The translations under genes and the position numbers were made by a program. Below are positions 43,823 to 52,908 of a DNA stretch of 64,000 bases, piece after piece; position 1 is the first letter of the stretch, and each line of letters begins with the position of its first letter. The DNA is from G965219965 sp965219965 (GTDB lineage Bacteria; Pseudomonadota; Alphaproteobacteria; RS24). The notes under the pieces are model-generated. The model was given only the letters and a program-made list of their open reading frames with translations. It was not told the origin of the DNA and ran no database searches. Where the stretch lies: NCBI GenBank assembly GCA_965219965.1, contig OZ244796.1:868001-932000 (forward strand). Direction: 5' to 3'.

Positions 43823-44776
43823 ATGAGTAAGAAGAAACCCGCCAAACCCCGCGCCAAAGCCAAAAGCACCGCGCTCACCACCAGCCTATCGCCAGATGGT
43901 AGCCTGTCGCGTTATTTGCGTGAAATTCGCAAATTTCCCATGTTGGAAGCGCAGCAGGAATATCAGCTCGCCAAGGATTACCAGACCCGTGACGACACCG
44001 CCGCCGCGCATACTTTGGTGACGAGCCATTTGCGTTTGGTTGCCAAAATTGCGACGGGCTATCGCGGCTATGGCTTACCCTTGGGCGAGGTTATTCAAGA
44101 AGGCAATATCGGCCTCATGCAAGCGGTGAAAAAATTTGACCCCGATAAAGGTTTTCGGCTAGCCACCTATGCCATGTGGTGGATACGCGCTTCTATTCAA
44201 GAATATATTTTACGCAGTTGGTCGCTGGTGAAAATTGGCACCACGGCGGCGCAGAAAAAATTATTTTTTAATTTGCGCCGTCTCAAAGGTGAAATTAACG
44301 CCATTGATGGCGGTCATATTCATGCTGAGCAGGCCGAAAAAATTGCCAATAAATTAAATGTCAGCCGTGATGATGTTGAAATGATGGATGGCCGCATGGC
44401 TGGCGGCGACCGTTCGCTTAACGCGCCTTTGCGCCCGACGGGTGGCGAAGATTTAAGCGATGGCGGCGAATGGCAAGATTGGCTGATAGATGAAAGCGAC
44501 AGCCAAGAAATTGTGTTGGCCGAGAAAAGCGAACATGATGCCCGCCACGCCATTATGGTGCAAGCTATGGATATTTTGAAACCGCGTGAAAAAGAAATTC
44601 TCACCGCCCGCCGTTTGCAAGACCCGCCCGCCACGCTGGAAGAACTCGGCAAAAAACATAATGTCAGCCGCGAACGTATCCGCCAAATTGAATCCCGCGC
44701 CTTTGAAAAACTCCGCACCGCCATGACCGAACAAGCCAACGCCCAAGGCCTCATAGAGGGTGAGATAAGGGAGTGA
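43823..44776 (+). CDS. rpoH: RNA polymerase sigma-32 (heat-shock) factor
   Basis: ATG 43823 begins MSKKKPAK; the frame from 43673 overlaps rluD and is not used. The 317-residue product has sigma region 2 (HLRLVAKIATGYRGYGLPLGEVIQEGNIGLMQAVKKFDPDKGFRLATYAMWWIRASIQEYI at about 69-130), the RpoH-box-like sequence of region 2.4-3 (SWSLVKIGTTAAQKKLFFNLRRLK, listed by position 132-155) and region 4 (ATLEELGKKHNVSRERIRQIE). It directs heat-shock gene transcription. Confidence 0.94.
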   Translation: MSKKKPAKPRAKAKSTALTTSLSPDGSLSRYLREIRKFPMLEAQQEYQLAKDYQTRDDTAAAHTLVTSHLRLVAKIATGYRGYGLPLGEVIQEGNIGLMQAVKKFDPDKGFRLATYAMWWIRASIQEYILRSWSLVKIGTTAAQKKLFFNLRRLKGEINAIDGGHIHAEQAEKIANKLNVSRDDVEMMDGRMAGGDRSLNAPLRPTGGEDLSDGGEWQDWLIDESDSQEIVLAEKSEHDARHAIMVQAMDILKPREKEILTARRLQDPPATLEELGKKHNVSRERIRQIESRAFEKLRTAMTEQANAQGLIEGEIRE

Positions 44777-44797
44777 AATCCTAAATTTTAGCGCAGT

Positions 44798-45514
44798 CTA
44801 AATCTTAACCTTATCAAATTCCAAGCCATCACCTTTCCAATCTGGATCGGCAAGGGCTTTCTCTATAAAAAGGCGACATGATTCATTGTGCTTTGGTGAA
44901 ACTTGATAATTTTCCTTAGCGGTTTGAATGCCCCAGTCAACGCCCAGCCCATCCAATATCTCCTGGGCAAGCTGGCGGTCATCATTGCTAAATGTTGTGA
45001 TTAATGTTTCTGGGGAAAGAGAGATAGGAGGCTTGCAAATAACTTCAAGCATTTCTTTTTTATTGCTGGCAATAAGCGCGTTTTGCTCTTGCACTGTGCG
45101 AGCGATTGGTATTTGCATCTCACCATAGTAGCGTCCGTTTTCTGGTTTTTCTTCAACTCCGCCCTTGCCGTCTTTTTTTAGTTCGCGGGACATTGCGATA
45201 TTATATTTGCAAAGGTCGTAGCATATATTATCTAATGCTGAGGTTGGAATATAAATACAAATATGCGGAAAGCCTCCTTTAAGTTTTGATTTCAATATTG
45301 GCGGATAAGCTATTGTTGAAAGGTGAATATAGTCGCCAAACCCTCTTTCCTCATCACGATTCTTTGACATGCTCCGAAAATGTGTGTCCAAGAAACCTTC
45401 ATTCCGCAATGTTATTTTAGATTTGAGTTTTTGCGACTTAGCAATAAAGGGCAGATAATGTATCGGCGCAATGTGAAACACATAATCAATGCCGTGATGA
45501 ACCAAAATATTCAA
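44798..45514 (-). CDS. Hypothetical protein, possibly DarT-like ADP-ribosyltransferase
   Basis: The 238-residue frame starts with TTG at 45514, directly after the purA stop; the AGG in that stop region may serve as ribosome site. The N-terminus YVFHIAPIHYLPFI, then HFRS, D-x2-RGFGDYIHLS and later GRYYGEMQIPIA resemble the layout of DarT/DUF4433 nucleic-acid ADP-ribosyltransferases, but I am not sure. There is no darG gene beside it. Lower GC than rpoH and purA suggests acquisition. It could equally be an unrelated family of unknown function. Confidence 0.6.
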   Translation of the reverse strand: MNILVHHGIDYVFHIAPIHYLPFIAKSQKLKSKITLRNEGFLDTHFRSMSKNRDEERGFGDYIHLSTIAYPPILKSKLKGGFPHICIYIPTSALDNICYDLCKYNIAMSRELKKDGKGGVEEKPENGRYYGEMQIPIARTVQEQNALIASNKKEMLEVICKPPISLSPETLITTFSNDDRQLAQEILDGLGVDWGIQTAKENYQVSPKHNESCRLFIEKALADPDWKGDGLEFDKVKI

Positions 45515-45519
45515 GAAAC

Positions 45520-46815
45520 CTAATCCTCAAATGGGTCGCGCATCAGGATTGTGTCGTCGCGTTCGGGGCTGGTGGAAAGCAGCGTCACGGGTGCGCCGAT
45601 AAGCGTTTCCACATGGCGGACATAGCGCACCGCATTGGCGGGCAAGTCGGCCCATCTTTGCGCCCCGCCGCTAGTGGCCGCCCAGCCTTCCAGCGTTTCA
45701 TAAATCGGTTCCACTCGCGCCTGCACAGCCGCATCGGCGGGCAGATAATCAATTTCCGCGCCGTCCAGCCGATAGCCCGTGCAAATTTTAATTTCGTCCA
45801 GCCCATCCAGCACGTCCAGCTTGGTCAGCGCGATGCCGTCAATGCCGCCCGTCTGCACCGCTTGACGCACCAGCACCGCATCAAACCAGCCGCAGCGTCT
45901 TTTACGCCCGGTCACTGTGCCAAATTCGCGCCCGCGCTCGCCCAAAAGCTGGCCGGTTGCATTATCTTGCTCGGTCGGGAACGGGCCTTCGCCCACGCGG
46001 GTCGTATAGGCTTTGGTGATGCCCAACACATAGCTCAAAGCCGAAGGCGCGAAGCCCGCCCCGCTCGCCGCTTGCGCCGCAATGGTGTTAGAAGAAGTGA
46101 CAAAAGGATAAGTGCCATGGTCAATATCCAGCAACGCGCCCTGTGCGCCTTCAAATAAAATCCGCTTGCCCTGCCGCCGCGCTTCATTGAGCAAACGCCA
46201 CACCGGCTCAGCAAAAGGCGACAGCTTAGGCGCGATTGCCTCCAGCGCGGACAGCAAAGGGGCGGCGTCAAATTCTTTCTGCCCCAAGCCGCGCCGCAAC
46301 GCATTATGGTGAACCAGCAATTTGTCAATTTTCGCGGGCAGGGATTGCAAATCGGCCAAATCGCGCACCCGAATAGCCCGCCGCCCGACCTTATCTTCAT
46401 AAGCCGGACCAATGCCGCGCTTGGTTGTACCGATTTTATCGCAATCTTTTGCCGCTTGTTCTGCCGCCGCGTCTAATTCCTGATGCACGGGCAAAATAAG
46501 CGTGGCATTTTCGGCAATGCGTAAATTTTTCGGCGTCACCGTCACGCCTTGCGCCGCCAGTCGCTCAATTTCTTCCAGTAAAGCCCATGGGTCCACCACC
46601 ACGCCATTGCCAATCACCGACAGCTTGCCCTGCCGCACAATCCCGCTTGGCAAAAGCGACAGCTTATAGGTTTGCCCGTCAATCACCAATGTGTGTCCAG
46701 CATTATGGCCGCCTTGAAAACGCACCACAATATCGGCGCGTTCGGACAGCCAGTCCACAATTTTGCCTTTTCCCTCATCGCCCCATTGCGAGCCGACAAC
46801 AACGACATTGGCCAT
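45520..46815 (-). CDS. purA: Adenylosuccinate synthetase
   Basis: This 431-residue protein starts [21 protein letters not shown] with the GTP P-loop GDEGKGK, then HNAGHT, the [13 protein letters not shown] signature and [12 protein letters not shown]. PurA joins IMP and aspartate with GTP in AMP synthesis. An AGAGGT site precedes the ATG. It lies 42 bases after serA on the same strand. Confidence 0.97.
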   Translation of the reverse strand: MANVVVVGSQWGDEGKGKIVDWLSERADIVVRFQGGHNAGHTLVIDGQTYKLSLLPSGIVRQGKLSVIGNGVVVDPWALLEEIERLAAQGVTVTPKNLRIAENATLILPVHQELDAAAEQAAKDCDKIGTTKRGIGPAYEDKVGRRAIRVRDLADLQSLPAKIDKLLVHHNALRRGLGQKEFDAAPLLSALEAIAPKLSPFAEPVWRLLNEARRQGKRILFEGAQGALLDIDHGTYPFVTSSNTIAAQAASGAGFAPSALSYVLGITKAYTTRVGEGPFPTEQDNATGQLLGERGREFGTVTGRKRRCGWFDAVLVRQAVQTGGIDGIALTKLDVLDGLDEIKICTGYRLDGAEIDYLPADAAVQARVEPIYETLEGWAATSGGAQRWADLPANAVRYVRHVETLIGAPVTLLSTSPERDDTILMRDPFED

Positions 46816-46857
46816 AATAAACCTCTTGCCTTTCGCTTTCTTATAGCCCTTTACGGG

Positions 46858-48435
46858 TTAAAAGGTAAGCACTTTGACCTGTAGCACCTGCTCCAGCTTT
46901 TCAATTTCGCCCAACACATCTGCGCTCACATCATTATCAACCGCAATCAGAGAAATGGCATCGCCGCCCGGCTTTTCGCGCCCCAAACTAAAAGACGCAA
47001 TGTTAATCTCTGCGCGTTCCAGAACTGCGCCCAACGCGCCAATAAAGCCCGGGCGGTCATGATTGGCAATATAAATCATGCGCGGAGCCAGCTCGGCATC
47101 CATATTAATGCCCTTGAGTTGAATCACACGCGGCTTGCCGTTAGAAAACACTGTGCCAGCGACGGAGCGTGTTTGGTTTTGCGTTTCCAAAGTCACGCGA
47201 ATATAAGTGTCATACGCGCCTGTGCTTTGGCTTTTGGTTTCGGAAACTTTTATGCCGCGCTCTTTAGCAATGGCGGGTGCGGAGACCATATTCACTTCCG
47301 CCATCGCGCCGCGCAAAATGCCAGCCACTGTTGCCGCCGTTAAGGGCGCGGTGTTGAGTGCGCCGACATCGCCTGCATATTCAATGTTCACTGATTTAAC
47401 CGCCGACTCCGTCACCTGCCCGGCCAGCAGGCCAAGCTGTTCTGAAAGCGTCACAAAGGGGCTGAGGCGCGGCGCGTCTTCGGCAGAAATGCTCGGCATA
47501 TTGATAGCATTGGTCACCGCGCCTGTGAGCAAATAATCGGCCATTTGCCCCGCCACTTGAATGGCGACATTTATCTGCGCCTCTTCGGTGGCCGCGCCTA
47601 AATGCGGCGTGCAAATAACATTTTCCATGCCGAAAAAATCGCTTTGCTTGGCTGGTTCGGTTTCAAACACATCTAACGCCGCGCCTGCCACTTGGCCGCT
47701 ATCCAGCGCGGCTTTCAAATCTTTTTCCGCAATCAGCCCGCCCCGCGCACAATTAATAATCCGTACACCCTTTTTGGTTTTGGCCAAAGCGGCGGCATCA
47801 ATAATGTTGCGCGTGCCATCGGTAAGCGGTGTGTGCAGGGTGATAAAATCTGCCCGCGCCAGCAAATCGTCCAGCTCCACTTTTTCCACGCCGATTTCCA
47901 CCGCCCGTTCGGGGGTTAAAAATGGGTCAAAAGCAATCACTTTCATTTCCAGCCCCAAAGCGCGTGAGGCGACAATTGCGCCGATATTGCCGCAACCAAT
48001 AATGCCCAAAGTTTTGGCGAAAACTTCCACGCCCAAAAAGCGCGATTTTTCCCATTTGCCCGCATGGGTGGACTCATTGGCCGCAGGCAGTTGCCGTGCC
48101 AATGCGAACATCATCGCAATGGCGTGTTCTGCTGTGGTGATGGAATTGCCAAAGGGCGTATTCATCACCACAATGCCTTTGCTGGTGGCGGTGGGCAGGT
48201 CTATATTATCCACGCCAATGCCGGCGCGGCCAATGACTTTCAAATTTTTCGCCGCCTCAATCACGGGCGGCGTCACCTTTGTTGCCGAGCGCACGGCCAG
48301 CCCGTCATAATCGCCGATAATTTTTATCAGCGCGTCACGCTCCAGCCCCGTATTAACATCTACTTCAAGCCCGCGCTGTTTGAAAATTTCTTCAGCCCGC
48401 GCACTCATTTTGTCAGCAATTAAAATTTTTGGCAT
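46858..48435 (-). CDS. serA: D-3-phosphoglycerate dehydrogenase
   Basis: ATG 48435 has AAAGGG 7 bases upstream; the GTG before it is ignored. The 525-residue product has the D-hydroxyacid dehydrogenase fold with GRAGIGVDNID, the NAD-binding GIIGCGNIGAIVA, NCARGGL, and catalytic His in CTPHLGAAT, then the long insert (330-450) and the C-terminal ACT domain (NHDRPGFIGALGAVL) that senses serine. It starts the phosphorylated serine pathway and is 4 bases downstream of serC. Confidence 0.97.
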   Translation of the reverse strand: MPKILIADKMSARAEEIFKQRGLEVDVNTGLERDALIKIIGDYDGLAVRSATKVTPPVIEAAKNLKVIGRAGIGVDNIDLPTATSKGIVVMNTPFGNSITTAEHAIAMMFALARQLPAANESTHAGKWEKSRFLGVEVFAKTLGIIGCGNIGAIVASRALGLEMKVIAFDPFLTPERAVEIGVEKVELDDLLARADFITLHTPLTDGTRNIIDAAALAKTKKGVRIINCARGGLIAEKDLKAALDSGQVAGAALDVFETEPAKQSDFFGMENVICTPHLGAATEEAQINVAIQVAGQMADYLLTGAVTNAINMPSISAEDAPRLSPFVTLSEQLGLLAGQVTESAVKSVNIEYAGDVGALNTAPLTAATVAGILRGAMAEVNMVSAPAIAKERGIKVSETKSQSTGAYDTYIRVTLETQNQTRSVAGTVFSNGKPRVIQLKGINMDAELAPRMIYIANHDRPGFIGALGAVLERAEINIASFSLGREKPGGDAISLIAVDNDVSADVLGEIEKLEQVLQVKVLTF

Positions 48436-48439
48436 CACG

Positions 48440-49618
48440 CTACCCTTTCAAAAAATCTGGTGCGACAGAAGCAAAAGCCCAGTCCAGCCAGTGCGTTAAT
48501 TTTTCTATATCATCGGCCTCTACCGTTGCACCGCCCCAAATACGCAAACCCGCAGGCGCGTCACGATACGCGCCAATATCATGCGCCACGCCTTCAGCGT
48601 CTAGCAGGCTGGCTAATTTTTTGGCCAAGGCGGCTTGGGTGTCATCGTCCAATGCTTTGACTTGCGCGTCACAAATCACCAAGCAAATAGAGGTAGAAGA
48701 TAAATGCGCCGCATCTGTGCAGAGAAAATCCACCCAATCTGTGCGCCCGACCCAATCTTTCAGTACGCGCAGATTTTTTTGCGAACGGGCAATAAGCGCG
48801 TCCAGCCCGCCCAGTTCTTCGGCCCATTTGAGCGCGTCAATATAATCTTCCACCGCCAGCATAGACGGCGTGTTAATGGTCGCGCCCGCGAAAATACCGC
48901 TAATCAGTTTGCCGCCTTTTGTGAGGCGGAAAATTTTCGGCAAGGGCCAAGGCGGCGTGTAGCTTTCCAGCCGTGCCACTGCGCGGGGGCTTAAAATCAA
49001 CATGCCATGCGCGGCTTCCCCGCCCATTACTTTCTGCCAGCTAAAAGTGGTTATATCCAGCCTGTCCCAAGGCAAAGGCATGGCAAAAGCCGCTGAGGTG
49101 GCGTCACATAAAGTCAGCCCGTCGCGGTCGGGCGCAATCCAATCGCCATTTGGCACGCACACGCCGCTGGTTGTGCCGTTCCAAGTGAACACCACATCGC
49201 GGGCGCAATCCACGCTGGCCAAATCGGGCAGCTCGCCATAGGGCGCGTCCAGCACGCGCACATCGTCCAGCTTTAATTGTTTGGTGACGTCGCTAATCCA
49301 GCCTTGGCCGAAACTTTCCCAGCCGAGAATATCCACCCCGCGCGCGCCTAGCACGCCCCACATGGCCATTTCAAACGCGCCTGTATCAGAGGCTGGCACA
49401 ATGCCGATATGATAATCTTTCGGCACGCCCAAAATGGTGCGGGTGCGGTCAATGGCTTCTTTGAGCCGCGCCTTAGCGGGCGCGGAGCGATGCGAACGGC
49501 CCAGCAAAGCCGTGCTGAGTTGCGCCAGATTATAGCGCGGGTGCTTGGCGCATGGGCCAGATGAAAAATGCGGATTATTTGGCCGCGCTTCAGGGCGAGG
49601 CAGTTTTGTATCAGTCAT
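48440..49618 (-). CDS. serC: Phosphoserine aminotransferase
   Basis: This 392-residue PLP enzyme has SSGPCAKHP, the PLP lysine in [18 protein letters not shown], and [12 protein letters not shown]. Its length and motifs match the alphaproteobacterial SerC subtype. With serA, which follows 4 bases later, it makes phosphoserine. A structured leader with a hidden ribosome site precedes it, so it is probably controlled by RNA structure. serB is not in the window. Confidence 0.95.
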   Translation of the reverse strand: MTDTKLPRPEARPNNPHFSSGPCAKHPRYNLAQLSTALLGRSHRSAPAKARLKEAIDRTRTILGVPKDYHIGIVPASDTGAFEMAMWGVLGARGVDILGWESFGQGWISDVTKQLKLDDVRVLDAPYGELPDLASVDCARDVVFTWNGTTSGVCVPNGDWIAPDRDGLTLCDATSAAFAMPLPWDRLDITTFSWQKVMGGEAAHGMLILSPRAVARLESYTPPWPLPKIFRLTKGGKLISGIFAGATINTPSMLAVEDYIDALKWAEELGGLDALIARSQKNLRVLKDWVGRTDWVDFLCTDAAHLSSTSICLVICDAQVKALDDDTQAALAKKLASLLDAEGVAHDIGAYRDAPAGLRIWGGATVEADDIEKLTHWLDWAFASVAPDFLKG

Positions 49619-49678
49619 ATCTCTACCCTCTCAGATAGTTGCCCTGCGTTGGGGCAGGGTGTCCCGCCTAGAGATATA
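49619..49678 (-). promoter_or_regulatory. Candidate serC RNA motif and promoter of serC-serA
   Basis: On the minus strand a TTGCTT -35 (49701-49696) and a TATATC -10 (49678-49673) are 17 bases apart. The transcript would begin near 49666 and fold into CCCTGC-CCCAAC-GCAGGG (49659-49642) and CTATCT-GAGA-GGGTAG (49638-49623). The second hairpin contains the GAGAGGG ribosome site of serC. A roughly 50-nt two-hairpin leader before serC fits the serC RNA motif described for alphaproteobacteria; the match is from memory of its shape. Confidence 0.6.
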
Positions 49679-49711
49679 GGGCAAACACCCACCGAAAGCA
49701 AGGATATTAAC

Positions 49712-49737
49712 GGGTGGGAACGCTAGGTTTTTTCAGG
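49712..49737. repeat. Left copy of 26-bp direct repeat (att-like)
   Basis: The sequence from GGGTGGGAACGC to TTTTTTCAGG is identical to 51318-51343. It duplicates the last four codons and stop of the Sel1-repeat gene and the 11 bases after them. It lies about 10 bases upstream of the serC -35 box. Confidence 0.96.
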
Positions 49738-49769
49738 TATTTGGGAAGCTATGCACATAAATACACAAA

Positions 49770-50345
49770 CTATTCTTCATCCCAATCAATATGACCATTT
49801 ATGTCGTGGGCTTTATAAACCCTAAGAATATTGGCCGCAAAATCTTTAAGGCGTGTATCACCAATGGCTTGCGCTTGTCTGTGTAGGTTAACAAATAGAT
49901 TTTTTGCGGTCTCTGTTTGATTATAGTTCTTTTTCTGATAATTATGTTCACCACACAAAACCTGACCATTTTCTAGCGTAGCATCACCGCCTTTGTCTTT
50001 CGGCTTGATATGGTCAACATGTAACTCCACGCCCTCGTTTTTTCCTTTGCCGCACACAGCACATTTGTAATTTCCGCGCTTCAGTATTTCACGCTTTTGT
50101 GCTTCAGAAAAATCAGCACCTTTCGGGTTGGCCACGTAATCTGGGTCATACCTATAAACGCCCTTTCCTATTTTTTGTAACTTACCATCCGCATGCAATT
50201 TTCTTATCGCCCTATCAGGGTCACGGAACACTTCACCAGTGCGGGATTTCCACTCAGAAACCGCCCAATCCACCACGCTCGGGTGTTCTATATCCTTATT
50301 AGGGTGAGCAAGAAAATACTCCATAATAAGGTCTGCTTGCGTCAT
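49770..50345 (-). CDS. HNH endonuclease, probable restriction enzyme
   Basis: This 191-residue protein has an N-terminal winged-helix-like part (residues 1-70, MTQADLIMEYFLAHPN to GKGVYRYDP) and an HNH domain: C-x2-C (KCAVCGKG), HVDHIKPKDKGGDATLENGQ and VLCGEHNYQKKN. The order of the two genes and the 4-base overlap (ATGA) with the methyltransferase gene fit a type II system. The site it cuts cannot be deduced. Confidence 0.85.
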   Translation of the reverse strand: MTQADLIMEYFLAHPNKDIEHPSVVDWAVSEWKSRTGEVFRDPDRAIRKLHADGKLQKIGKGVYRYDPDYVANPKGADFSEAQKREILKRGNYKCAVCGKGKNEGVELHVDHIKPKDKGGDATLENGQVLCGEHNYQKKNYNQTETAKNLFVNLHRQAQAIGDTRLKDFAANILRVYKAHDINGHIDWDEE

Positions 50346-51157
50346 ATCAACAAATTCTCTGAAGAATCCAATATGCGTTGCTCTGCGAGTTCACAATATT
50401 TTTCCTCACGCTCAATACCGACGCCATAACGCCCATTTGCAATGGCCTCTATGATGGTTGTGCCGCTTCCCAAAAACGGGTCTAGAACAACATCGCCGAC
50501 AAATGAGAATAGCTTGATACATCGGCGGGGTAACTCACGCGGGAACGGAGCTTCGTGGCCAACACGCTTTGCGCTCTCACCGTTAAATGCCCAAACACCT
50601 TTTACCCAGTCTTTGAACTCATCGCCCGTTATGTCGTTATCCCCTTGATTCAAACGCTTCCAATCGCCTTTATGCAGAACAATAATAACTTCCACTGGTG
50701 CAATAATATGTGGTGCGCTTGCGCTCTTCCAACTACCCCACGCTGTGCGGCGGGATATATTGCCCTCATTCCAAATGATAGTAGCGTGATAATTCCACCC
50801 CACATCCATCGCTATACGAGTCAAATCGGCGGCGGTTGGCCGCTTGCCGCCTTTGTTTTTGTCTAAACCTATATTCAAGCAAAGGCGGCCAGTGTCTCGT
50901 GTCCAGTGATAGGCGTTTGCCAACCATTTTTCAGAGAATTCCAGATAGTCGTCATAATCCATAAAATCATCGCCACTATCTCCACTATATTCCATGCCGA
51001 GATTGTAAGGCGGAGACGTCACTATTAAATCTGCGCTATTGCCCTTAAAAACACTGCGCTGTGTCGTGTCGCCATGAATAATATTAAAATCCGGCGATGA
51101 AACGCCATTTTGGTCATGTGCATAGGCAACACGCTCTGCCACCATTTTATCCATCAT
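50342..51157 (-). CDS. Beta-class DNA methyltransferase (N4-C or N6-A)
   Basis: The ATG at 51157 follows AGGAG. In the 271-residue product the catalytic motif TSPPYN (about 49-54) comes before the SAM-binding motif DPFLGSGTT (about 226-234), the order of beta-class enzymes. TSPPY is more usual in cytosine-N4 enzymes, but N6-adenine enzymes also use it. It overlaps the HNH gene and would protect host DNA from it. No C-protein gene is present. Confidence 0.92.
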   Translation of the reverse strand: MMDKMVAERVAYAHDQNGVSSPDFNIIHGDTTQRSVFKGNSADLIVTSPPYNLGMEYSGDSGDDFMDYDDYLEFSEKWLANAYHWTRDTGRLCLNIGLDKNKGGKRPTAADLTRIAMDVGWNYHATIIWNEGNISRRTAWGSWKSASAPHIIAPVEVIIVLHKGDWKRLNQGDNDITGDEFKDWVKGVWAFNGESAKRVGHEAPFPRELPRRCIKLFSFVGDVVLDPFLGSGTTIIEAIANGRYGVGIEREEKYCELAEQRILDSSENLLI

Positions 51158-51317
51158 CTCTGCTCCTATTTTCTGCCCAATTTAGCTGATTCTGCACGAA
51201 TTTATTGACTTTTCCACCATTAAACCAAAGGGAACAAAATGGCAACACTTAAATAGAAAATATATGAATTATATAATTATTTCAGCACCTTAACCCGCCC
51301 AAACAAGCAAAAAAGCA

Positions 51318-51343
51318 GGGTGGGAACGCTAGGTTTTTTCAGG
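51318..51343. repeat. Right copy of 26-bp direct repeat (att-like)
   Basis: This copy is identical to 49712-49737 and forms the natural 3' end of the Sel1 gene. Flanking bases differ between the copies on both sides, which fixes the length at 26 bp. Confidence 0.96.
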
Positions 51344-52825
51344 CTTCCAGTCGGCGGCCCATTTCTGAGCTTCAATAATGTCCTCTTTAGGTAACTTTTT
51401 AGAAATTCTCTCTAATGCTTCTTCAGCGTTTTTATTACCCTGAGCCGCCGACAAAGCATACCATTTGTAAGCACCCAAAAAACTTATGGGTACGCCATCA
51501 CCTGCCTCATACATATTGCCAAGAAAATACTGCCCTGTTGCATTACCTTGTTCAGCAGATTTTTCATACCATTTAAAAGCTTCAGCTTTGTCTTCTTTAA
51601 CCCCATCACCAAAATAATACATGGCCCCAAGTCGCCACTGCCCGACCGAATTACCTTGTTTGGCAGATTTTTTATGCCATTTAACAGCTTCAGCTTTATC
51701 TTCTTCAACCCCACCATGACCAAATTCATACATGTGCCCAAGTCGCCACTGCCCGACCGAATGACCTTGTTCGGCAGATTTTTCATACCATTTGAAAGCT
51801 TTAGCTTTATCTTCTTCAGCCCCATGACCAAATTCATACATGTACCCAAGTTGACACTGCCCGATTGCATCACCTTGTTTGGCAGATTCTTTATACCATT
51901 TAAAAGCTTCAACTTTATCTTCTTCAACCCCAATACCAAATTGATACATATGCCCAAGACGCCATTGCCCCTCTGCGTTACCTTGTTTGGCAGATTCTTG
52001 ATACCATTCAAAAGCTTTATCTTGGTCTTCTTCAACCCCACGACCAAAACGATACATGGCTCCAAGCCGCCATTGCGCAGTTGAATCGCCCTGTTCAGCA
52101 GATTTTTTATACCATTCAAAAGCTTTAACTTTGTCTTCTTCAACCCCATCACCAAATTCATACATGACTCCAAGTCGCCACTGCGCAGTTGAATCGCCTG
52201 ATTCTGCGTCTGACTTCACACTTTCAAAATCTGACTGATTAGTATTTTCGGTAGAAACACTTTTATCACCACCCGTTGATGAAGAAATAGATATTGTATC
52301 CACTTTTTCTAGCTCAGTTTGCTGTTGGGTATTCTTTATCTCTTCTATTTCTTGCTCATGTTCTTTCGCCGCACGGCGCACTCCAGCAATTTCGTCCTGC
52401 ATCGCCTGCGCCTCTTTACGAATATCTTCCATAGCCTTCTTTGCAGATTCAATTTCTTTTCGGTCTTCTCCAATCTCTTGTCTTTGCCGTGAAACATACA
52501 CCATTACAACAACTGTTATTACAGCCACAAAAATTGTTATTCCCGCCAAAATAATAAGAATAAGGTTTAGCCAGTAGTCTATAGTGTCCGACCGACTGTC
52601 AAGCGCACTGCTTTCTAATTCGGTTGATTGACGCGCCATATCTACCCGCAAGCGTTCTATTTCTAAAAGCAAGCGAGCTTCTAAATTTGAGGACGTATCA
52701 GATTGCGGTGTGACAGGCGCGGCTTTATTTTGCACAGGCGCATTTTCTATCGGCACGTCTTGCGCCTGCACTGACGCCGACCCTGCCAGAAGCAGAAACA
52801 AAAATAATGTGGCGAGGCGAGACAT
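51329..52825 (-). CDS. Sel1-repeat protein with signal peptide, membrane helix and coiled coil
   Basis: The 498-residue product begins with a signal peptide (LATLFLFLLLAGSASVQAQ), then a short helical part, a membrane helix (about 86-111, ILIILAGITIFVAVITVVVMVYV), a coiled coil (115-172) and seven Sel1 repeats of 36 residues (210-462), plus a degenerate eighth. The repeats read GxxxGQWRLGxMYEFGxGVEEDKxxAFxWYxxSAxQ. Sel1 proteins scaffold envelope or signalling complexes. The last codons are part of the direct repeat around the restriction island. Confidence 0.88.
   Translation of the reverse strand: MSRLATLFLFLLLAGSASVQAQDVPIENAPVQNKAAPVTPQSDTSSNLEARLLLEIERLRVDMARQSTELESSALDSRSDTIDYWLNLILIILAGITIFVAVITVVVMVYVSRQRQEIGEDRKEIESAKKAMEDIRKEAQAMQDEIAGVRRAAKEHEQEIEEIKNTQQQTELEKVDTISISSSTGGDKSVSTENTNQSDFESVKSDAESGDSTAQWRLGVMYEFGDGVEEDKVKAFEWYKKSAEQGDSTAQWRLGAMYRFGRGVEEDQDKAFEWYQESAKQGNAEGQWRLGHMYQFGIGVEEDKVEAFKWYKESAKQGDAIGQCQLGYMYEFGHGAEEDKAKAFKWYEKSAEQGHSVGQWRLGHMYEFGHGGVEEDKAEAVKWHKKSAKQGNSVGQWRLGAMYYFGDGVKEDKAEAFKWYEKSAEQGNATGQYFLGNMYEAGDGVPISFLGAYKWYALSAAQGNKNAEEALERISKKLPKEDIIEAQKWAADWKPEKT
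51440..52198. repeat. Tandem 108-bp DNA repeats within the Sel1 gene
   Basis: Six 36-codon units and one of 37 codons (the fifth has an extra Gly) are nearly identical at the DNA level. The homogeneity leaves long false open frames on both strands here. It implies recent duplication or gene conversion and probable copy-number variation between strains. Confidence 0.88.
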
Positions 52826-52908
52826 ATCAAATTCCTCCTTTTACCCGTCATGTGAGTATGCTCAAAAATGGGTGATAAAATCAAGGAAGATAGTAGCCTG
52901 CCCCACCC

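Larger units (their letters stand above)
49712..51343. mobile_element. Recombinase-free restriction-modification island
   Basis: Identical 26-bp repeats enclose 1.58 kb holding only a DNA methyltransferase gene and an HNH nuclease gene. One repeat is the intact 3' end of the Sel1 gene, the other is its orphan copy. This is the same plan as the island at 35186-37124, and again no recombinase is present. Inside the right edge a perfect palindrome AATTATATAATT (51267-51278) lies in an AT-rich stretch with no gene. Confidence 0.78.

Noticed and set aside
44760..45540. Possible third direct-repeat island around the DarT-like gene
   Set aside because: The best flanking match (ATTTGAGGATT versus ATTTAGGATT) is only about 10 bases with a gap, which is not above chance.
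51548..52084. 178-codon antisense frame across the Sel1 repeats
   Set aside because: It is a repeat shadow on the opposite strand without a ribosome site.
51484..52173. 229-codon frame in the same orientation but another phase than the Sel1 gene
   Set aside because: It mirrors the 108-bp repeats in a shifted frame and has low-complexity content; the Sel1 frame has a signal peptide and domain structure.
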